DNA from: Halanaerobiaceae bacterium
Lineage (GTDB): Bacteria; Bacillota; Halanaerobiia; Halanaerobiales; Halarsenatibacteraceae
DNA: 5,352 bases
Reading direction: 5' to 3'
NCBI GenBank assembly: GCA_003554685.1
Contig: PWHA01000087.1
Coordinates: forward strand, 1 to 5,352
Within the stretch, counting starts at the first letter, position 1, and each line of letters opens with the position of its first letter. The notes beneath the pieces are model-generated. The model had not been told where the DNA came from. It made no database searches and saw nothing but the letters and a program-made list of their open reading frames with translations. The position numbers were made by a program, and so were the translations under genes. Positions 1 to 5,162 of the stretch are shown here, piece by piece.

Positions 1-2
1 AG

Positions 3-578
3 GAAGAATTAGCTGCCGAGGAACCGGAGGAGAGCAGCGAGTACAGCTATCAGCTGAATGAAGCTCAAATAGAGCTGCTGGAGGTTCAATCCCGGCTGGA
101 TAATCTCGAGGCCCTGGAAGCTACGGGCGCAGGAGAGCTGGCCGATAAGAGGGAAAGTCTGGCCGCCCGGGAAGCCGAGCTTAAGGAGGAAATAGCCTAT
201 TACGAAGAGGAGCTTGCGGACCGGGAACTTTTTGCTGAAGGACAGCAGCCCTCGTTGAGCTTTTTAAAATCGGAGAAGGAAATTGCGGAAAGAACCTACA
301 ATATGCTGCGGGAAAGACAGGAAGAGACCAGGATCCAGAAGAATATCCAGCCTACCGAGATTGAAATTATTGAAAGTGCCATCCTGCCGGGATCTCCGGT
401 CTATCCCCGCCAGAATTTGATGATTGCCATTGCCGGGGTGCTGGCCCTGATGGTGGGCCTGGGGATTATCTTTTTCCTGGAAGCCTTTGATACCAGGATT
501 AAAAGCAAGGAACAGCTGGAATCCCTGACCGGGCTGCCGGTTCTGGGAGTAATACCGGACATTAAGAATAATGATTAG
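3..578 (+). CDS. Wzz-type chain-length determinant / tyrosine-kinase modulator, C-terminal part (5' end outside window)
   Basis: The reading frame is open from the left edge, so the gene is cut by the window; 191 residues are visible. Visible residues 1-85 are rich in Glu, Leu, Ala and Arg with heptad-like spacing, as in the extracytoplasmic coiled coil of Wzz proteins. Residues from about 90 onward resemble the GNVR domain. A proline-rich stretch with Pro at 129, 132 and 135 (AILPGSPVYP) leads into one membrane helix at about 139-159. A short cytoplasmic tail (EAFDTRIKSKEQLESLTGLP) follows, which is the usual end of Wzz/YveK/CapA-type proteins. Such proteins sit in the cytoplasmic membrane, set polysaccharide chain length and activate the partner BY-kinase. 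The kinase gene starts 15 bp downstream, so the two are surely co-transcribed. The family call is confident; the N-terminal half and true start are not visible. Confidence 0.9.
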   Translation, partial: EELAAEEPEESSEYSYQLNEAQIELLEVQSRLDNLEALEATGAGELADKRESLAAREAELKEEIAYYEEELADRELFAEGQQPSLSFLKSEKEIAERTYNMLRERQEETRIQKNIQPTEIEIIESAILPGSPVYPRQNLMIAIAGVLALMVGLGIIFFLEAFDTRIKSKEQLESLTGLPVLGVIPDIKNND

Positions 579-593
579 GGGAAGGGGCGGCCG

Positions 594-1292
594 ATGAAGA
601 GACAACACCGAAGCAAAAAATACAAAGAACAGGCTCTGCTCTATAATCTTGAGCCCAAATCACCGCTGGTAGAGTCCTACCGGAATATGAGAGCCAATCT
701 TAATTTTTTAAGCCCGGACCGGGAACTGAAAAAGATTTCCTTTACCAGCAGCGAGATTGGAGACGGCAAAACCATAACTCTCTGCAATCTGGCCATTATC
801 ATGGCCCGCAATGAGCAGCAGGTTTTAATCATCGATGCCGATCTGCGCCGGCCTAAAATTCATAAATATCTTAATATCACCAATCATCAGGGTTTAACCG
901 ATGTGCTGACTGACAGGGTAACCCTGGAGGAGGCCATTCGGGAGGGGGCTCAGGAATGCTTAAAAATCCTGCCCTCCGGCACCCTGCCGCCCAATCCGGC
1001 CGAGCTGCTGGCTTCCCGCAGGATGAGCGAGCTGCTGGATGAAGCCGGAGAAAAGGCCGAGATTGTTTTAATTGATGCTCCTATCGTCACCATTTCCGAT
1101 GCTGCGATTCTGGGCAATAAAGCCGATGGAGTTATCTTTGTGGTGCAGTCCCATGATAGCAAGGAAGAGCAGGTTCTGGAAGCTCAGGAAAGGCTGGAGC
1201 GGGCCAATGCCAATATTTTGGGCACCGTGCTGAATCTGCATCCCATCAGCAAGGATGGCAAATACTATAACTATTATTATCCTGAGTACTGA
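594..1292 (+). CDS. CpsD/CapB-family bacterial tyrosine kinase (exopolysaccharide synthesis)
   Basis: This 232-residue protein is a BY-kinase, a P-loop ATPase that autophosphorylates on tyrosine and controls polysaccharide polymerisation and export with its membrane activator. Visible motifs are a Walker A at about 52-60 (SSEIGDGKT), Walker A' at 79-87 (IIDADLRRP), the family hallmark NPAELLASRRM at 134-144 and Walker B at 156-163 (EIVLIDAP). The C-terminus has a tyrosine cluster, Tyr224, 225, 227, 228, 229 and 232 (KYYNYYYPEY), the expected autophosphorylation site. Two departures from the usual form are Ile in place of the Pro usual before the Walker A glycine, and DAP rather than DTP in Walker B; neither should abolish activity. 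The length fits stand-alone Bacillota kinases, whose membrane activator is a separate protein, here the upstream gene. The start ATG follows a GGGGAAGGGG ribosome binding site at 578-587. Confidence 0.93.
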   Translation: MKRQHRSKKYKEQALLYNLEPKSPLVESYRNMRANLNFLSPDRELKKISFTSSEIGDGKTITLCNLAIIMARNEQQVLIIDADLRRPKIHKYLNITNHQGLTDVLTDRVTLEEAIREGAQECLKILPSGTLPPNPAELLASRRMSELLDEAGEKAEIVLIDAPIVTISDAAILGNKADGVIFVVQSHDSKEEQVLEAQERLERANANILGTVLNLHPISKDGKYYNYYYPEY

Positions 1293-1316
1293 GCGGTGAG
1301 GGAGCTGAGTTAGGCC

Positions 1317-2111
1317 ATGATAGATATTCATGCTCATATTCTGCCCGGGATTGATGATGGTCCCGAGGAGGAAAAGGAAGCGCTGGAGATCTTAGAGCAA
1401 TCCGGGAAGCAGGGGATTACCAGTCTGGTGGCCACTCCTCACCGGCTGGATTACGGTCGGGGGACTCTGCGGGAGCAGGAGATTCGGGAGAAGACGGCCC
1501 GGCTTAATACTCTGGCAGCTGAGGCCGGGCTTAAGCTTGAGATTTATCCCGGAACAGAACATATGCTGGCCCCTGAGCTGGTGGAAGCGGCCGACCGGGA
1601 AGAGGTGGTGACTCTGGCTGATTCAGCTTATCTCCTGGTGGAGCTGCCTTTCAGATTTCTCCCCCCGGACAGTGAGAATATCTTTTATAATCTTAAGCTC
1701 CTGGGCTATCAGCCGGTAATTGCTCATCCGGAAAGATGTCAGGAAATTACGGACAAACCTGAAATCCTGCTGGATTTCCTCCAGGAGGGAGCTTATGCTC
1801 AGCTGAATGCTGGCAGTATCCTGGGCTGGTATGGTTCAGCGGTCCGGGAGACGGCCCTGATCCTGCTGGAGAGCGGACTGGTGCAGCTTATGGCCTCTGA
1901 TGTCCATTCCCGGGAGAAAAGAAGCCAGGGACTGCCTGAAGCCCTGGAGAGGGTTGCTGAGCTCAACCCGGAACTGGCGGAAATCTTCGGGAAGAATGCC
2001 GGGAAAATCCTGGCGGATGAGGAGCTCTTCCGACCTGAGATTTCCAGCCCGGCGGAGCAGAGCAGCTGGCAGCGGAAGGTCAGGAGCATCTTTGATCTTT
2101 TTCGAGATTAA
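1317..2111 (+). CDS. CpsB/CapC-family PHP-domain protein-tyrosine phosphatase
   Basis: This 264-residue protein belongs to the metal-dependent PHP phosphatases (CpsB, CapC, YwqE) that dephosphorylate the BY-kinase and so balance capsule or EPS output. Likely metal ligands can be read directly: His5 and His7 (IDIHAHILPGIDDGP), His42 (ATPHR), Glu81 (PGTEH), His137 (IAHPER), and Asp195 with His197 (SDVHS). The length is typical and all motifs are present in order, so the protein looks intact. The gene starts 24 bp after the kinase stop. A purine stretch GAGGGAG at 1298-1304 lies 12 nt ahead of the ATG, slightly long spacing. A PHP-type enzyme rather than a low-molecular-weight phosphatase is the usual Bacillota arrangement. 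It is the last recognisable gene of this operon in the window, and no clear intrinsic terminator follows it. Confidence 0.92.
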   Translation: MIDIHAHILPGIDDGPEEEKEALEILEQSGKQGITSLVATPHRLDYGRGTLREQEIREKTARLNTLAAEAGLKLEIYPGTEHMLAPELVEAADREEVVTLADSAYLLVELPFRFLPPDSENIFYNLKLLGYQPVIAHPERCQEITDKPEILLDFLQEGAYAQLNAGSILGWYGSAVRETALILLESGLVQLMASDVHSREKRSQGLPEALERVAELNPELAEIFGKNAGKILADEELFRPEISSPAEQSSWQRKVRSIFDLFRD

Positions 2112-2130
2112 CCTGGTTTGACAGAATTTA

Positions 2131-2149
2131 GGGAACCCGGTACCCACCA
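2131..2149. repeat. Dispersed repeat, short copy 1
   Basis: The sequence GGGAACCCGGTACCCACCA matches the 3' end of the longer copies at 2678-2722 and 4772-4816 at 18 of 19 positions. In this copy positions 2131-2145 form a near-perfect palindrome (GGG-A-ACC-C-GGT-A-CCC). The 5' hairpin part of the longer copies is not recognisable here. It lies 19 bp after the phosphatase stop codon, in intergenic DNA. Confidence 0.7.
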
Positions 2150-2179
2150 AAAAATTCCCCCCCATGCTCAACTTGCCTA

Positions 2180-2208
2180 TTTACTCCCCTAAGAATATCT
2201 GGTAAAAT
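2180..2208 (+). promoter_or_regulatory. Candidate sigma-A promoter with extended -10, for the 60-aa protein gene
   Basis: A TTTACT -35-like hexamer (2180-2185) and a TAAAAT -10 hexamer (2203-2208) are separated by 17 bp. A TG at 2200-2201, one base ahead of the -10, makes an extended -10 element. Transcription would begin near 2215, giving a leader of about 105 nt. This is the best-spaced promoter pair seen in the window, but it rests on pattern matching alone. Confidence 0.5.
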
Positions 2209-2214
2209 CTAGCT

Positions 2215-2319
2215 ATAGGTTAAATTTTACTAATCAAGCTTTTCTGCAGAATTAGTATTTCTGGGGAGGCTTGATAGCCTCCTGCTCTAGCTGGCAGGAT
2301 AGAAAGGGGGTGCAGGTAA
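2215..2319 (+). promoter_or_regulatory. Structured 5' leader of the 60-aa protein gene (possible cis-regulatory RNA)
   Basis: Three stem-loops can be drawn between the candidate promoter and the ribosome binding site. The first pairs TACTAAT (2228-2234) with ATTAGTA (2251-2257). The second pairs GGAGGCT (2265-2271) with AGCCTCC (2276-2282) around a TGAT tetraloop. The third pairs CCTGC (2281-2285) with GCAGG (2294-2298) and overlaps the second by two bases. A second GCAGG at 2312-2316, between the ribosome binding site and the ATG, could compete for the same CCTGC and hide the start. It matches no riboswitch class I recognise. Confidence 0.4.
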
Positions 2320-2502
2320 ATGGGCGATGCTAAGAAAAAAGAAGTTAAAAAAGGCTTCGGAAAAGGAGCGTTTGGTAAGGAACCCTTTGGTTCCCGAAAA
2401 TCCGAGACTGATGCCGAAAAGACCGATAAGAGTAAGAAGGGTTTTGCTGAAGAGCCCTTTGGTGAGGGTCCCTTTGGCGGAAAGGAAAAAGAAGAAAAGT
2501 AA
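2320..2502 (+). CDS. Small Lys/Glu-rich protein with two blocks of FG pentapeptide repeats, unknown function
   Basis: I do not recognise this 60-residue protein. It has a good ribosome binding site (AAAGGGGG at 2303-2310, 9 nt before the ATG), its own candidate promoter and a strong terminator, so it is probably a real gene. It has no signal peptide, membrane helix or cysteine. Residues 12-26 read GFGKG-AFGKE-PFGSR and residues 41-55 read GFAEE-PFGEG-PFGGK. Each block has three Phe spaced exactly five apart (13/18/23 and 42/47/52), and each is preceded by two lysines. The first block is basic and the second acidic. The linker (27-40) is hydrophilic and probably disordered. The blocks differ in codons, which suggests the repeat is kept at protein level. 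The repeats do not match the classic A(D/N)LxX pentapeptide family. A role as a binding or assembly peptide is possible but unproven. Confidence 0.7.
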   Translation: MGDAKKKEVKKGFGKGAFGKEPFGSRKSETDAEKTDKSKKGFAEEPFGEGPFGGKEKEEK

Positions 2503-2605
2503 ATAGTTAGCTGGAAACTCCAGGATTCACCTGTTGTAATATCGAAATGTCAGATCCCGTTGCTTAGAAGAGTTAAACTCAAAAATAACTTAACAAGAAT
2601 CAAAC
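2503..2605 (+). other. 3' untranslated stretch between the 60-aa gene and its terminator
   Basis: About 100 nt separate the stop codon from the terminator stem, with no open reading frame that looks coding. It contains a small hairpin, CTGGA/TCCAG at 2511-2523, and an 11-bp palindrome GAGTTAAACTC at 2570-2580. The length is unusual for so small a gene, but no function can be assigned. Confidence 0.4.
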
Positions 2606-2642
2606 AAAAAGCTTTCTCGCTGGCCTGGGGAAAGCTTTTTTT
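2606..2642 (+). terminator. Strong intrinsic terminator
   Basis: A perfect 11-bp stem pairs AAAAAGCTTTC (2606-2616) with GAAAGCTTTTT (2630-2640) around a 13-nt loop, and the right arm runs into seven consecutive T residues (2636-2642). It should end the transcript of the 60-aa protein gene and separate it from the URO-D-like gene. Confidence 0.88.
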
Positions 2643-2677
2643 AATTAGCCTGAATTAGATTATATCCAACTGATTTG

Positions 2678-2722
2678 CTGTCGAAAAATGTGGTTTTTCG
2701 TGGGGGAACCCGGTACCGACCA
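2678..2722. repeat. Dispersed 45-bp repeat, copy 2
   Basis: This copy and the one at 4772-4816 agree at 43 of 45 positions. The left half forms a perfect 7-bp hairpin, CGAAAAA (2682-2688) with TTTTTCG (2694-2700), loop TGTGG. The right half is GGGGGAACCCGGTACCGACCA. It ends only 8 bp ahead of the first codon (2731) of the open frame of the URO-D-like gene, just before the in-frame TAG at 2728-2730. Confidence 0.85.
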
Positions 2723-2730
2723 CTAAATAG

Positions 2731-2838
2731 CGAAGAGCCATAAATCCTTTAGAATTTAAATCTGACTGGCCTGAGAAAGCCAGGCTCTGGGCAGAGTGGT
2801 GGGAGAGCAAAAATTCTTCCTCTAAACCTCTTCTGGGA
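2731..2838 (+). other. In-frame coding extension of the URO-D-like gene lacking a standard start codon
   Basis: The frame of the downstream gene is open from 2731, just after TAG at 2728-2730. Its translation includes INPLEFKSDWPEKARLWAEW and then KPLLGV running into VTAPKND. As I recall the family, members begin with a segment like this: a DW...WW tryptophan-rich helix followed by a PLL.VTAP strand. No ATG or TTG occurs here; the only usual alternatives are CTG at 2833 and GTG at 2839, both at the very end. ATA at 2740-2742 would give a protein of about 369 residues, a family-like length, but ATA is a rare start and only a weak GAAGAG lies ahead of it. Confidence 0.65.
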
Positions 2839-3849
2839 GTGACTGCTCCCAAAAATGACCGTGAGATCAGGGTAAACTTAGATAAATGGCAGGATATCGA
2901 GTCCCGGGTCAGGGATCCTGAGTTTCATCTGGCGGTTGTTAAACAAAGAGTTAAAAACACCTTCTATGGGGGTGCTGCCTTCCCCCTGGCCTGTCCTCAC
3001 TTTATGCCGGCTCATATGACAGCTTTTTTGGGTGGCAGACCGGTGAACTTCAAGCAGGCTACCGGCCTTGAGGAACATGAGGTGCCGGGCTATGAGCCGG
3101 TAATTAACTCTCCTGGAGATTATCAAAATATCAAACTTGAGAGAGACAATAAGTGGTGGCAGGCTATGAAATCAATCATAACAGTACTTTCCCGGGAGGG
3201 GCAGGGGAGATGGCTAACAGCTATTCCTGATCTTGGCGGCGCCTTTACTCAATTAGCAATGTTAAGAGGTTATCAAAATTTGCTGCTTGATACTATTGAA
3301 AATCGCAGGGAGGTAACTGCTGCCTTGCAGAAGCTGCAAAAAATTTGGCTGGAGTGCTACAGGGAGTTAAATGCAATCATCAGCAAAAATGGTCAGGTGG
3401 GGACGACCAGCTGGCTGCCTCTCTGGTCTCCCAAAAAATATGCTCCTCTGGAGGCAGATGCCGCCATAACTTTAAGTCCCCGGGATTTTGAGTCCCTGAT
3501 TCTGCCCGAAATCAGGCATCTGACCGGGACAATTGACCATGCTGTCTACCACTTTGATGGCCGGGAACAGAAAAAATTTTTGGATCTAATCCTCTCTGTT
3601 GACCAAATACTGGGGGTGCAGTGGGACCCGCAAATTGATTTCGACGAATCCCCGCTTAATTCTCTCGATATCTTGAAGAAAGTCCAGCAGGCCAATAAGA
3701 AGCTGATTATTCCCATGTGGAATAGAGCCTGGGAAGTCAGAGAGGTGCTTGCTAACTTAAAGCCAGAAGGGCTAGTCATTTTAACCAGCACCAGGACTGT
3801 AGCAGAAGCCAGATCTCTGCTGAAACAATTTCAGAGCTGGGTCAGCTAG
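2839..3849 (+). CDS. Uroporphyrinogen-decarboxylase-fold family protein, possibly 5'-truncated
   Basis: From the GTG at 2839 the product has 336 residues and resembles the URO-D superfamily group found in Bacillota outside heme operons. It is related in fold to HemE and to the MtaA/CmuA methyltransferases. Recognisable landmarks are AFPLACPHFMPAHMTAFLGG near residues 48-67, a WLTAIPDLGG segment, and the pair YHFDG (237-241) and GVQWDP (259-264), which correspond to the conserved core strands of this group. No heme gene is nearby, so heme synthesis is unlikely; methyl transfer or another decarboxylation is possible, substrate unknown. The start is doubtful: no proper ribosome binding site precedes the GTG, and homologous-looking sequence continues upstream to about 2740 without a standard start. 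The gene may be translated from a non-standard start, from this GTG as a shortened form, or be a 5' pseudogene. A GntR regulator gene follows. Confidence 0.75.
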   Translation: MTAPKNDREIRVNLDKWQDIESRVRDPEFHLAVVKQRVKNTFYGGAAFPLACPHFMPAHMTAFLGGRPVNFKQATGLEEHEVPGYEPVINSPGDYQNIKLERDNKWWQAMKSIITVLSREGQGRWLTAIPDLGGAFTQLAMLRGYQNLLLDTIENRREVTAALQKLQKIWLECYRELNAIISKNGQVGTTSWLPLWSPKKYAPLEADAAITLSPRDFESLILPEIRHLTGTIDHAVYHFDGREQKKFLDLILSVDQILGVQWDPQIDFDESPLNSLDILKKVQQANKKLIIPMWNRAWEVREVLANLKPEGLVILTSTRTVAEARSLLKQFQSWVS

Positions 3850-3894
3850 TAAAAGTTATCTAGCCGCAATCTTGAGTGATTGGAGAGGTCAGCT

Positions 3895-3968
3895 GCCTGA
3901 TTTATGAGGCAATATAACTGGAGTTTATTTAAAAAAATAACAGAAAAATCAGGCAAATTTGGCCTGAT
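3895..3968. promoter_or_regulatory. Candidate operator: three GCCTGAT half-sites upstream of gntR
   Basis: GCCTGAT occurs at 3895-3901 and 3962-3968 on the + strand and as ATCAGGC at 3948-3954. The last two form a perfect 7-bp inverted repeat spanning 3948-3968, with a 7-nt AT-rich centre (AAATTTG). The first and second copies match as an inverted pair over nine bases (GCCTGATTT / AAATCAGGC). The inner repeat ends 40 bp before the preferred gntR start. Dimeric GntR regulators bind inverted repeats and often control themselves, so autoregulation is a fair guess. No T-run follows, so it is not a terminator. Confidence 0.45.
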
Positions 3969-4008
3969 GGGATTAAAAAACTCAAACAATGATAAGGGGT
4001 TGCCGGTA

Positions 4009-4761
4009 ATGGAATCAGCTAATGAACTATACAAATATCAGCTGGATAAAGATAACCACCTTCCCTATTATTCTCAATTAAAGCGGATAATAATTGAAGC
4101 GATCGAACGGGAGGAGCTGACTGCTGAGGAAAAACTGCCCCCAGAAAAAGATCTGGTCGAGCATTTTGGCGTCAGCCGAATTACCGTCCGGAAAGCTCTG
4201 GATGAGCTGGAGAAGGAAGGCTATATCAATAAGATTCAGGGCAAAGGCAGTTTCGTCTCTCATGAGATCATCAAGCAGGACCTGCTGAAGTTTTACAGTT
4301 TTACCGAGGAAATGGAGAAGGAGGGGAGGGTGCCCTCTTCCCGGGTTTTGGATTTTAAGGTCGCTCAGGTTGATGACAAGATTCAGGCCAAGCTGAGGTC
4401 CAGCCCGGAGGAGAAGATGCTGATTATCACGAGATTGAGGCTGGCTGACAGCACACCTATGATAGTAGAGACCTCCTATCTGCCCCAGAGCCTTTTCCCT
4501 GACATTACCAGAGAAGAGGTTAACAATAATCCTCTCTATGATATTCTCAAGAAAAAATATGATGTTACCTTTACCCGGGCGGAAGAGATTTTTACCTCAA
4601 CCTCCTTAACCAGGCAGGAGAGTGAGATACTTAAGAGCAGTAAGAATCGGCCGGCAATTTTGCTGGAAAGAATCACCTATTCCGAAAACCGGATAATTGA
4701 ATACACTAAAAGCGTAGTCCGGGGGGATAAATTTAAGTTCAGGGTTGTGCTGCAAAAATAA
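4009..4761 (+). CDS. GntR/HutC-family transcriptional regulator with UTRA ligand-binding domain
   Basis: The preferred start is ATG at 4009, giving 250 residues, the usual family length. It has AAGGGG at 3994-3999, 9 nt upstream. The frame also has ATGs at 3904 and 3967, but they add a tail unlike the family and have poorer ribosome binding sites. The winged helix-turn-helix covers about residues 18-84: LPYYSQLK at the start of the domain, LPPEKDLVEHFGVSRITVRK for the recognition region, and the wing KIQGKGSFVS at 75-84. From about residue 93 to the end lies a UTRA domain, the effector pocket of the HutC subfamily, which often senses sugars, amino acids or related small molecules. It ends in the typical FKFRVVLQK-like strand. 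It probably regulates the URO-D-like gene upstream or itself, given the inverted repeat ahead of it. The effector cannot be told from sequence. Confidence 0.9.
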   Translation: MESANELYKYQLDKDNHLPYYSQLKRIIIEAIEREELTAEEKLPPEKDLVEHFGVSRITVRKALDELEKEGYINKIQGKGSFVSHEIIKQDLLKFYSFTEEMEKEGRVPSSRVLDFKVAQVDDKIQAKLRSSPEEKMLIITRLRLADSTPMIVETSYLPQSLFPDITREEVNNNPLYDILKKKYDVTFTRAEEIFTSTSLTRQESEILKSSKNRPAILLERITYSENRIIEYTKSVVRGDKFKFRVVLQK

Positions 4762-4771
4762 AAACCCCTGC

Positions 4772-4816
4772 CTGTCGAAAATTGTGGTTTTGCGTGGGGG
4801 AACCCGGTACCGACCA
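4772..4816. repeat. Dispersed 45-bp repeat, copy 3
   Basis: This copy begins 10 bp after the gntR stop codon and matches the copy at 2678-2722 at 43 of 45 positions. The two changes are A to T at 4782 and T to G at 4792. Both fall in the hairpin arms and weaken the stem instead of compensating each other. The right half, from the CGTGGGGG to the ACCA end, is identical in the two copies. Confidence 0.85.
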
Positions 4817-5162
4817 AATACGCCTCCGCAAAAAAATTAAATCCTAAGCAGGACTTCTCTGCTTAATCTTGAATAATTACATAAGCGTTCACAAAATGAA
4901 CAGGAGCTAATCATGTAGCAACAGCGAGAGATTGATCTGCTTCAGGCCCTCTCGGGGGAGGAACTATAATTAATATAAGTAAATTATTACATAGAAAATA
5001 TAATATTACCTCTGACATTCGATGAACAGTTTCGAATCTGGTTTTACCATACACTTAGTACGCTCAATTTAAAATTTTTGGCAGTGCCATTATTAATACA
5101 TCGGTTCAAAAATAAACAATAGCGGTTTTCCATATTTGAAAATGATTGGAGAGATATAGCTG
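4817..5162. other. Intergenic region, mostly AT-rich, with small inverted repeats, upstream of the last gene
   Basis: No intact gene is seen in this stretch of about 350 bp. It contains the stem TAAGCAG/CTGCTTA (4845-4851 and 4859-4865), the inverted repeat GTTCA-CAAAA-TGAAC (4887-4901), CGAGAG/CTCTCG (4925-4930 and 4949-4954) and ATTCGA/TCGAAT (5017-5022 and 5032-5037). ATGAACAG occurs twice (4896 and 5022). Two perfect TATAAT hexamers lie at 4965-4970 and 4999-5004, but neither has a convincing -35 partner. The first stem could be a weak end for the gntR transcript, though it lacks a T-run. The region probably holds the promoter and control sites of the downstream regulator. Confidence 0.5.
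4919..4969 (+). pseudogene. Possible gene remnant (short coding-like stretch after ATG-TAG)
   Basis: Within otherwise non-coding DNA, one frame reads ATG TAG and then QQREIDLLQALSGEEL before TAA. The 16-residue stretch has coding-like codons and loosely resembles the start of the regulator at 5163 (KEQEYTILEALKVLEN). It may be a decayed 5' end of a similar gene. The stretch is short and chance is a real alternative. Confidence 0.2.

Noticed and set aside
264..608. Minus-strand open frame of 114 codons opposite the Wzz-type gene
   Set aside because: It is the shadow of a well-supported + strand gene and has no recognisable motif of its own.
1900..2121. Plus-strand 73-codon open frame inside the phosphatase gene
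   Set aside because: Out-of-frame reading of a conserved gene; Arg/Ser-rich composition typical of a shadow frame.
1836..2171. Minus-strand open frame covering the phosphatase 3' end and repeat copy 1
   Set aside because: It overlaps a clear PHP phosphatase, and its start region is only the translated repeat.
2766..2785. Inverted repeat CTGGC/GCCAG with GCCTG/CAGGC
   Set aside because: It lies within the coding-like N-terminal extension and is explained by the Trp and Ala codons there; no T-run follows.
2655..2852. Minus-strand 65-codon open frame
   Set aside because: It consists of the translated repeat plus the reverse of the URO-D-like N-terminal coding region.
3904..4008. N-terminal extension of the GntR regulator from ATG 3904
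   Set aside because: The 35 extra residues do not look like the family, the upstream purine stretch is about 15 nt away, and the inverted repeat lies here; ATG 4009 has a better ribosome binding site.
4762..4806. Terminator made from CCCC (4765-4768) and GGGG of repeat copy 3
   Set aside because: The arms are short and far apart, and no T-run follows.
4913..4918. UAG read through as pyrrolysine in the short frame at 4919
   Set aside because: TAG is used as an ordinary stop twice in this window (578 and 3849), and the frame is too short to support recoding.
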